In this document: piece after piece, positions 58,909 through 64,000 of the stretch
Layout: each line of letters opens with the position of its first letter
Position numbering within the stretch: position 1 is the stretch's first letter
Assembly (NCBI GenBank): GCA_025146135.1
Contig: CP102255.1
Coordinates: 1,302,001 to 1,366,000, forward strand
Length of the DNA stretch: 64,000 nucleotides
Direction: 5' to 3'
Source of the DNA: Anaerotruncus colihominis
Lineage (GTDB): Bacteria; Bacillota; Clostridia; Oscillospirales; Ruminococcaceae
Made by a program: the position numbers and the translations under genes
The notes under the pieces: generated by a model
Databases searched by the model: none
Told to the model about the DNA's origin: nothing
The model's input: only the letters and a program-made list of their open reading frames with translations

Positions 58909-59965
58909 GGCGCTGCTGGAACGGCTTCCGAAGGAAATTGAAGGCGTATTGATTACATCCGAGGTCGGCCGCCGCTATTTGACAGGGATGCAGTCGTCAG
59001 CCGGCACATTGCTGGCTCTGCGCGGCATGGGGGCGTATTTGATCATTGATTCCCGTTATTTTGAAAAGGCGCGGGCCGTTTGCTCCGGCTGCGAGGTGAT
59101 TTTGCAGGACAAGCTTTACGGGCAGATCGGGGAATTGCTCAAGCGGCACGGCGTCCGGCGGCTGGCGGTTGAAAGCGACTATATGACGCTCGCGGAGTAT
59201 GCGCGGTGGAAAGAGCGCCTGCCGGATATCGAGCTGTTTTCCGACGCGCGCGCCGGCGAGGCGCTGCGCGCCCTGCGGGCGGTCAAATCGCCGCGGGAGC
59301 TGGCGGCTATCCGAGCGGCGCAGAAAATCACCGACGACGCGTTTACACATATCTGCGGCTATATCAAGGCGGGGATGACCGACCGGCAGATCGCGGGTGA
59401 GCTGCTTGATTATACCTACCGGCATGGGTCGGAGCGTCCGGCGTTCGATTATATTGTCGTATCGGGCGCGCATTCCTCCATGCCGCACGGAGTGCCGACG
59501 GACAAGGCGGTCGAGAAGGGCGATTTCATCACAATGGATTTCGGCTGCGTTGTAGACGGCTATTGCTCGGATATGACGCGCACCGTGGCAATTGGCCAGG
59601 TCAGCGAGGAGCAGCGCCGTGTTTATGATATTGTCCTGCAGGCGCAGAAAGCGGCGATCGCCGCGGTGCGGCCGGGCGCTATCTGCGGCGATGTGGACGC
59701 GGCGGCGCGCGGGGTCATCGCTCAGGCGGGTTATGGCGGCGCCTTTGGACATGGTACGGGCCATTCGCTTGGCCTGGAAATTCATGAGACGCCCGCCTTC
59801 GCTCCGGAAAACCCCCATATCTGCGCGCCCGGTATGGTGATCACCGTTGAACCCGGGATTTATCTGGAGGGGCGGTTTGGCGTGCGCACTGAGAATATGG
59901 TGCTTGTAACGCAGGACGGCTGCGAGGATTTGACAGCATCTGACAGGAATTTGTTGGTATTATAG
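58892..59965 (+). CDS. M24 family Xaa-Pro aminopeptidase
   Basis: 357 residues from the ATG with GGAGGAG 6 nt upstream. Creatinase N-like domain (first ~130 residues), then the pita-bread domain with all five metal ligands: MDFGCVVDGYCSDMTRTV (two Asp), GHGTGHSLGLEIHE (His), VEPGIY (Glu) and TENMVLV (Glu). Removes an N-terminal residue before proline. The aroQ-pepP-efp order is conserved in Firmicutes (yqhS-yqhT-efp). Confidence 0.93.
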   Translation: MENRTEALLERLPKEIEGVLITSEVGRRYLTGMQSSAGTLLALRGMGAYLIIDSRYFEKARAVCSGCEVILQDKLYGQIGELLKRHGVRRLAVESDYMTLAEYARWKERLPDIELFSDARAGEALRALRAVKSPRELAAIRAAQKITDDAFTHICGYIKAGMTDRQIAGELLDYTYRHGSERPAFDYIVVSGAHSSMPHGVPTDKAVEKGDFITMDFGCVVDGYCSDMTRTVAIGQVSEEQRRVYDIVLQAQKAAIAAVRPGAICGDVDAAARGVIAQAGYGGAFGHGTGHSLGLEIHETPAFAPENPHICAPGMVITVEPGIYLEGRFGVRTENMVLVTQDGCEDLTASDRNLLVL

Positions 59966-59988
59966 CAAGAATTATGTGAGAAAGGGGC

Positions 59989-60017
59989 TTGCATTCGGCG
60001 CCTTTTTCATATAGAAT
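59989..60017 (+). promoter_or_regulatory. Possible promoter before efp
   Basis: TTGCAT, 17-nt spacer, TAGAAT in the 121-bp gap between the peptidase gene and efp. A small wobble-paired stem-loop follows at about 60039-60075. Confidence 0.5.
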
Positions 60018-60086
60018 TAGAGTGTTAAACAGGGTGATGCGCCCAAGCCTGCGGGCAGGTGCGTCAGAACATTTGGAGGTAACTAT

Positions 60087-60644
60087 ATGATTTCTGCCGG
60101 CGATTTCAGAAACGGCGTGACGTTCGAGATGGACGGGAACGTTGTACAGATTATTGAATTCCAGCATGTAAAGCCCGGAAAGGGCGCGGCGTTTGTCCGC
60201 ACCAAGATCCGCAATGTGATCTCGGGCGCTGTGACGGAGAAAACGTTCAACCCGACGGACAAGTATCCGACTGCTTTCGTCGAGCGCAAGGACATGCAGT
60301 ATCTTTACAGGGACGGCGACCTGTATTACTTTATGGATAACGAGACGTATGAGAATATCCCGATCTCGGCTTCCACGCTTGGCGACAACTTCAAGTTTGT
60401 GAAAGAAAACATGGACGTGAAGGTTTTGTCGTATAAGGGTAACGTGTTCGGCGTCGAGCCGCCGTTTTTCATTGAGCTTGAGGTCACACAGACCGATCCG
60501 GGCTTTAAGGGCGACACAGCCACCAACGCTACGAAGCCAGCGACGCTTGAGACAGGCGCGGAAATCCGCGTGCCGCTGTTTATCAATGAGGGCGACCATA
60601 TCAAGGTGGATACACGTACCGGCGAGTATATGGAGCGTGCGTAA
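60087..60644 (+). CDS. efp: Elongation factor P
   Basis: 185 residues, [18 protein letters not shown], then the tip loop VKPGKGAAF with the modifiable Lys32, and a complete C-terminal OB pair ending in [12 protein letters not shown]. Relieves ribosome stalling at polyproline; relevant here because the window encodes Pro-rich linkers and a collagen-like protein. GGAGG precedes the ATG. Confidence 0.97.
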   Translation: MISAGDFRNGVTFEMDGNVVQIIEFQHVKPGKGAAFVRTKIRNVISGAVTEKTFNPTDKYPTAFVERKDMQYLYRDGDLYYFMDNETYENIPISASTLGDNFKFVKENMDVKVLSYKGNVFGVEPPFFIELEVTQTDPGFKGDTATNATKPATLETGAEIRVPLFINEGDHIKVDTRTGEYMERA

Positions 60645-60690
60645 GCGCCGCTTTTCCATAAACATTTGAAACGAATGGAGGTTGACAGCC

Positions 60691-61146
60691 ATGACGATTA
60701 CGGAGAGAGCCGCGTATATCAAGGGTCTTGCGGAAGGACTGGGCATCGACGATTCCACCAAGGAGGGAAAGGTCATCAATGCGTTGGTCAACGCATTTGA
60801 CGACATGGCGCTGACCGTTTCCGACCTCGAAGCCCAAATCGACGAACTCAGCGAACAGGTCGATACGATTGACGAGGATCTCGGCTCACTCGAGCAGGAT
60901 TTTTACGAGCTTGATGACGACGACTGCGGCTGCGATGACTGCGGCTGCGACTGTGACGACGAGGACTGCGCAGACGGCGACATTTATGAGGTCTGCTGCC
61001 CGACCTGCGGCGATATCGTATGCATCGATTCCGATATGCTTGAGGAAGGCCAGACGACTTGCCCCAACTGCGGCGAGCTTCTGGAATTCGACCTCGATGA
61101 TGAGGAAGATGGGGACAAGGCGTCGTCCGAGCAGGACGGCAAGTAA
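60691..61146 (+). CDS. CD1247-type zinc-ribbon protein
   Basis: 151 residues from the ATG with TGGAGG upstream; a TTG 9 nt earlier is rejected. N-terminal helical domain ITERAAYIKGLAEGLGID resembles the 'CD1247 N-terminal domain' family of Clostridia that follows efp. A predicted coiled coil (~45-75) leads to a Cys/Asp-rich strip (CGCDDCGCDCDDEDC) and then a zinc ribbon with CPTCGD and CPNCGELLEF. Acidic tail. Cytoplasmic; function unknown. Confidence 0.85.
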   Translation: MTITERAAYIKGLAEGLGIDDSTKEGKVINALVNAFDDMALTVSDLEAQIDELSEQVDTIDEDLGSLEQDFYELDDDDCGCDDCGCDCDDEDCADGDIYEVCCPTCGDIVCIDSDMLEEGQTTCPNCGELLEFDLDDEEDGDKASSEQDGK

Positions 61147-61186
61147 TTGTTGTCTGCATATCAAGCGTTTGGCTTTGAACCGGAAG

Positions 61187-61214
61187 ACACCCCGCCTCCC
61201 GCGGGGTGTTTTCG
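61187..61214 (+). terminator. Intrinsic terminator after the zinc-ribbon gene
   Basis: Perfect 9-bp stem ACACCCCGC / GCGGGGTGT with a 5-nt loop, then TTTTC. Confidence 0.88.
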
Positions 61215-61241
61215 ATTGATTCACTGAAAGGATTTTTGGGC

Positions 61242-62357
61242 TTGTCGAAGCGTGAAAAACTGGGCAGGGCGGTCGCCGGCCTTCTGATTGCAGCGGTCCT
61301 GTTGGCTGGCCTGGCGGGTTTTGTTGCCAAGGCATTGGCGCAGCGGCGGGTCTCTGAGAGCGAACGCATGGTAACAACCGGCGTGGCGTTTATTATGGAT
61401 ACGTTCGTTGAGTATGAATTTTTCGGCGAGAACGGACCGCAAGCCAAGGATGCGGTCGATGCTGCCCTGCGCGATATCGAAAACAGGATGTCGATGTACA
61501 TAGATGATTCGGAGATTGCCGCGCTCAATCGAAATGCTGGAAGGGCGTTCGTACCGCTTTCAGAGGATACGTATGAGCTGTTGGAACGCTGCGCGGCGTA
61601 TGGGGCTGAATCAGACGGCGTTTTTGACGTAACCGTCGCGCCGGTGGCGCAGGTTTGGGGGATCACACGCGGCCGCGTTTTTATCCCGGACAGCGAGCAG
61701 ATCGCCAGCCGGCTGGAGCTGGTCGATTACCGCGATATTCTGCTCGATCCTGAGACGCATTCCGCGATGCTGCGGCGTGAGGGTCAGTCCGTTGATCTCG
61801 GCGGAATCGCCAAGGGATTTGCATGCGGCGCGGCGGACCGCATCGCGCGGGAGAACGGCGTTGAATCGGGATTTATTTCCATCGGCGGCAATATCATGAC
61901 AATCGGCCAAAAACCTGTCGCGGATCAGGCTGGCAGAACAGTGAGGCAGCCGTTCCGGTTTGGCCTGAGGGACCCGCGCGGCGGTGAAAACGATTATATT
62001 GCCGCGGTCGCCCTGGAGGACACCACGATGGCCACATCCGGCGATTACGAACGCTATTTTATGAAGGATGACGTTCGTTATCACCATATCCTGGATCCCG
62101 CGACGGGCTATCCCGCCCGGACGGACCTGATGTCTGTGTCTGTTGTTTCGCGGGACGGCGCGTTTGCTGATTTCATGTCCACATGGCTGTTTATAAAGGG
62201 CCGGTCGTTTGTGCTGGAGAGGCTCAACAGTTTTGACTGCGGCTTAATCGTGATTGATCAGGACAAGAATGTCTATATTTCAGAAAACCTGCGGGAGCGT
62301 GTCGTCCCGGCCGACAAGAGCGGCGCCTATACGTTTGTATCCGGAGGGACGGCATGA
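61242..62357 (+). CDS. apbE: FAD:protein FMN transferase
   Basis: 371 residues from the TTG at 61242, with AAAGGA 9 nt upstream; an apparent GTG start at 61206 lies inside the terminator hairpin. N-terminal membrane anchor (RAVAGLLIAAVLLAGLAG), no lipobox. ApbE motifs: MDTFVEYEFFG, DIENRMSMYIDDSEIAALNR, FDVTVAPVAQVWG, VDLGGIAKGFACGAADR, GFISIGGNIMTIG, HHILDPATGYPA. Covalently attaches FMN to a Ser/Thr of flavoproteins such as RnfG and RnfD, which fits rnfC nearby. Overlaps the next gene by 4 nt. Confidence 0.94.
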   Translation: MSKREKLGRAVAGLLIAAVLLAGLAGFVAKALAQRRVSESERMVTTGVAFIMDTFVEYEFFGENGPQAKDAVDAALRDIENRMSMYIDDSEIAALNRNAGRAFVPLSEDTYELLERCAAYGAESDGVFDVTVAPVAQVWGITRGRVFIPDSEQIASRLELVDYRDILLDPETHSAMLRREGQSVDLGGIAKGFACGAADRIARENGVESGFISIGGNIMTIGQKPVADQAGRTVRQPFRFGLRDPRGGENDYIAAVALEDTTMATSGDYERYFMKDDVRYHHILDPATGYPARTDLMSVSVVSRDGAFADFMSTWLFIKGRSFVLERLNSFDCGLIVIDQDKNVYISENLRERVVPADKSGAYTFVSGGTA

Positions 62358-62854
62358 AGTACCGGGCGTCGCGCGCGGCGGCAATGGGGCTTTTATTCGC
62401 GCTTTCGATTGTTTTAAGTTTCGCGGAATCGGCCTTGATACCGCCCCTGCCGGTTCCGGGTCTTAAAATAGGGCTTTCCAATATCGTGACGATGTACTGT
62501 CTGTTCTGTATGGGCCGGCGCGAGGCATATATGATCGCTGTGCTGAAAAGCATGTTTGTGCTGTTTACACGCGGCGCTGTCGGCGCCGCGATGAGCCTTG
62601 CGGGCGGTCTGGCGTCTGTGACGGTGATGCTGCTGCTCGGCGCGGGGCGTGAAAAGCGCGGCTCTCTTTTTATAAGCGTCTGCGGCGGTTTGGCGCACAA
62701 CGCCGGACAGCTCTTTATGGCCGCGGCTGTGCTGAAAAGCGCAATGGTGTTTTATTACTTTCCGGCGCTTGCCCTCTTTGGAATCGCCATGGGGGTATTG
62801 ACAGGAGCACTGCTGCGCAGTCTGATGCCGCATTTTAAACGGATCTTCTTTTGA
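62354..62854 (+). CDS. Gx transporter family membrane protein
   Basis: 166 residues, five to six hydrophobic segments. ESALIPPLPVPGLKIGLSNIVTM carries the Gx motif region of the family once called heptaprenyl diphosphate synthase component I (HepS1-like), now considered an ECF-type small transporter. MSLAGGLASVTVMLLLG and GLAHNAGQLFMAAAVL follow. Commonly found between apbE and rnf genes in Clostridia. Substrate unknown. Confidence 0.88.
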   Translation: MKYRASRAAAMGLLFALSIVLSFAESALIPPLPVPGLKIGLSNIVTMYCLFCMGRREAYMIAVLKSMFVLFTRGAVGAAMSLAGGLASVTVMLLLGAGREKRGSLFISVCGGLAHNAGQLFMAAAVLKSAMVFYYFPALALFGIAMGVLTGALLRSLMPHFKRIFF

Positions 62855-63017
62855 CGCCATTTTGGAGTCAACTGACGATAAAGCCCGTATCAAAGCGGCC
62901 CTTGAACGGCCCGCCTGCTTGTTGTGTGGGCAGGGCGGGAATCAAAGGCCGGTTTACGGGGGGAAGCTGCCGGGGCATGGCGGTTTCTGAAATCTCTAGA
63001 GGAGGCAATATGGGAAA
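62855..63017 (+). other. Possible structured leader upstream of rnfC
   Basis: A 163-nt GC-rich gap with several pairings: CCCGCCTGC (~62919-62927) against GCAGGGCGGG just downstream (one bulge), and GCGGCC against GGCCCGC before it. No known riboswitch class could be assigned by eye, and no clear promoter was found. AGGAGG for rnfC closes the region. Confidence 0.4.
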
Positions 63018-64000
63018 ATGAGTGTTTTGCAGAAAACGCTGAAGGGCGCGCATGTCGCGCACTTCAAAAACACGGAAAATTGTCCGGGCGTTGAGCTGCC
63101 GCTTCCCAAGGAAGTATGCATTTCAATGTCGCAGCACATGGGTCCGCCCTGCAAGCCGATCGTGGCCAAGGGCGACACTGTGAAGGTTGGGACAAAAATC
63201 GGCGACAGCGACGCATTTTTAAGCGCGCCGATCCATTCCAGCGTATCGGGGACTGTTTCGGCGATTGAGGAGATCGTCACATCGAACGGCGGGCGCAGCC
63301 AGGTGGTGATCATCCAGACGGACGGCGAACAGACGGTCGATGAAAATGTAAAGCCCCCGGTGATCTCGAATCATCCCGAATTTGTGCAGGCGATCAAGGA
63401 GTCGGGCCTTGTCGGTCTGGGCGGCGCCGGTTTCCCCACGCACATCAAGCTGAATCCCAAGAATCTCTCTGAGGTGGATACGCTCGTTGTCAACGCGGCC
63501 GAATGCGAGCCGTACATAACGTCCGACTACCGCACGATCATCGAGCGTCCGCAGGATGTGCTCGATGGTATTGAAGCGATCAAAAAATATGTCGGTATTA
63601 CACAGGTCAAGATCGCCATTGAGGACAACAAGCCCCAGGCGATCGAGATGCTGCGCCGCCTGACAAAGGACGACAGCAGCATTGAGGTGTGCAGCCTGCA
63701 CGCGATTTACCCGAAGGGCGCTGAAAAGGTCGCGGCCTATGAGACGACCGGACGCGTGATCAAAGAAGGGATGCTTCCGGCCGACGCGGGCATCATCGTT
63801 GAAAATATCACAACGACCGCCTTTATCGGCCAGTACCTGCGCACGGGCATGCCGCTCATCACAAAGATGCTGACGGTTGACGGCGGCGCGATCGCCGAGC
63901 CGAAAAACGTTATCGCCCCGATCGGCGCGCATTTTTCCGATGTGATTGCCTTCTGCGGCGGCTACAAACGCCCAGCCAAAAAGCTGATCATGGGCGGCCC
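63018..64000 (+). CDS. rnfC: Rnf electron transport complex subunit C (RsxC/RnfC), 3' truncated by window edge
   Basis: Open to the right edge, ~327 residues seen. N-terminal barrel-sandwich domain (APIHSSVSGTVSAIEE), then the flavin/NADH fold GLVGLGGAGFPTHIKL, VVNAAECEPYITSDY and GMPLITKMLTVDGGAI. The Fe-S cysteine motifs expected near the C-terminus lie beyond the window. GGAGG is 12 nt before the ATG; an ATG closer to it hits a stop after three codons. RnfC is the NADH- or ferredoxin-side subunit of the ion-pumping Rnf complex. Confidence 0.95.
   Translation, partial: MSVLQKTLKGAHVAHFKNTENCPGVELPLPKEVCISMSQHMGPPCKPIVAKGDTVKVGTKIGDSDAFLSAPIHSSVSGTVSAIEEIVTSNGGRSQVVIIQTDGEQTVDENVKPPVISNHPEFVQAIKESGLVGLGGAGFPTHIKLNPKNLSEVDTLVVNAAECEPYITSDYRTIIERPQDVLDGIEAIKKYVGITQVKIAIEDNKPQAIEMLRRLTKDDSSIEVCSLHAIYPKGAEKVAAYETTGRVIKEGMLPADAGIIVENITTTAFIGQYLRTGMPLITKMLTVDGGAIAEPKNVIAPIGAHFSDVIAFCGGYKRPAKKLIMGG

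Overview
The window is a GC-rich stretch of a low-GC-phylum (Firmicutes/Bacillota) chromosome, most likely a strictly anaerobic Clostridia species (the Oscillospirales-like affiliation is my inference). Pointers are: infC-rpmI-rplT with an AUU-started IF-3 and an attenuated leader, AddAB instead of RecBCD, TrmFO, a CIRCE operator, the yhbY-nadD-yqeK-rsfS order, ferredoxin-dependent 2-oxoacid oxidoreductase, FeoB, and the start of an Rnf cluster. No rRNA, tRNA, CRISPR array or insertion sequence was recognised.

Layout. 1-1.6 kb: 3' end of feoB. 1.6-3.0 kb: a small AT-rich insert with an AraC regulator and a 79-residue protein. 3.1-18.75 kb (minus strand): one long Ter (tellurite/chemical stress) operon read from a promoter at 18718-18746: TerA-like protein, YceG, TelA, three TerD proteins, a C-C bond lyase, two phosphoribosyltransferase-like proteins (one with TRSP, one with PELOTA), a HAD phosphatase, a PII Ca2+-type ATPase and a TerD-vWA protein. 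18.8-23.1 kb (minus): collagen-like surface protein, L-lactate/malate dehydrogenase family enzyme, HtpG under CIRCE control. 23.2-27.1 kb: HAD phosphatase, LUD-domain protein, PutP, a small membrane protein and a tiny signal-peptide/sorting-signal-like protein. 27.2-30.6 kb: operon for a four-subunit 2-oxoacid:ferredoxin oxidoreductase, led by a ParA-like ATPase. 30.7-38.2 kb: addB (with an apparent frameshift), addA and an unknown gene. 38.2-39.6 kb: infC-rpmI-rplT. 39.6-53 kb: rRNA methylase, dprA, topA, trmFO, plsX, rnc, a radical SAM protein, smc, ftsY, rdgB, tightly overlapping. 53-57.5 kb: yhbY, nadD, yqeK, rsfS, leuS. 57.5-61.2 kb: rpsU, yqeG, aroQ, an M24 aminopeptidase, efp, a zinc-ribbon protein. 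61.2-64 kb: apbE, a Gx transporter gene and the 5' part of rnfC.

The outstanding locus is the Ter operon. It joins Ca2+-binding TerD proteins to a predicted small-molecule biosynthetic module whose four genes overlap by 4 nt each, and its membrane partner here is a P-type Ca2+ ATPase rather than TerC. Its first and last genes carry the same degenerate TerD domain plus a Pro/Ala linker, fused to different C-terminal domains.
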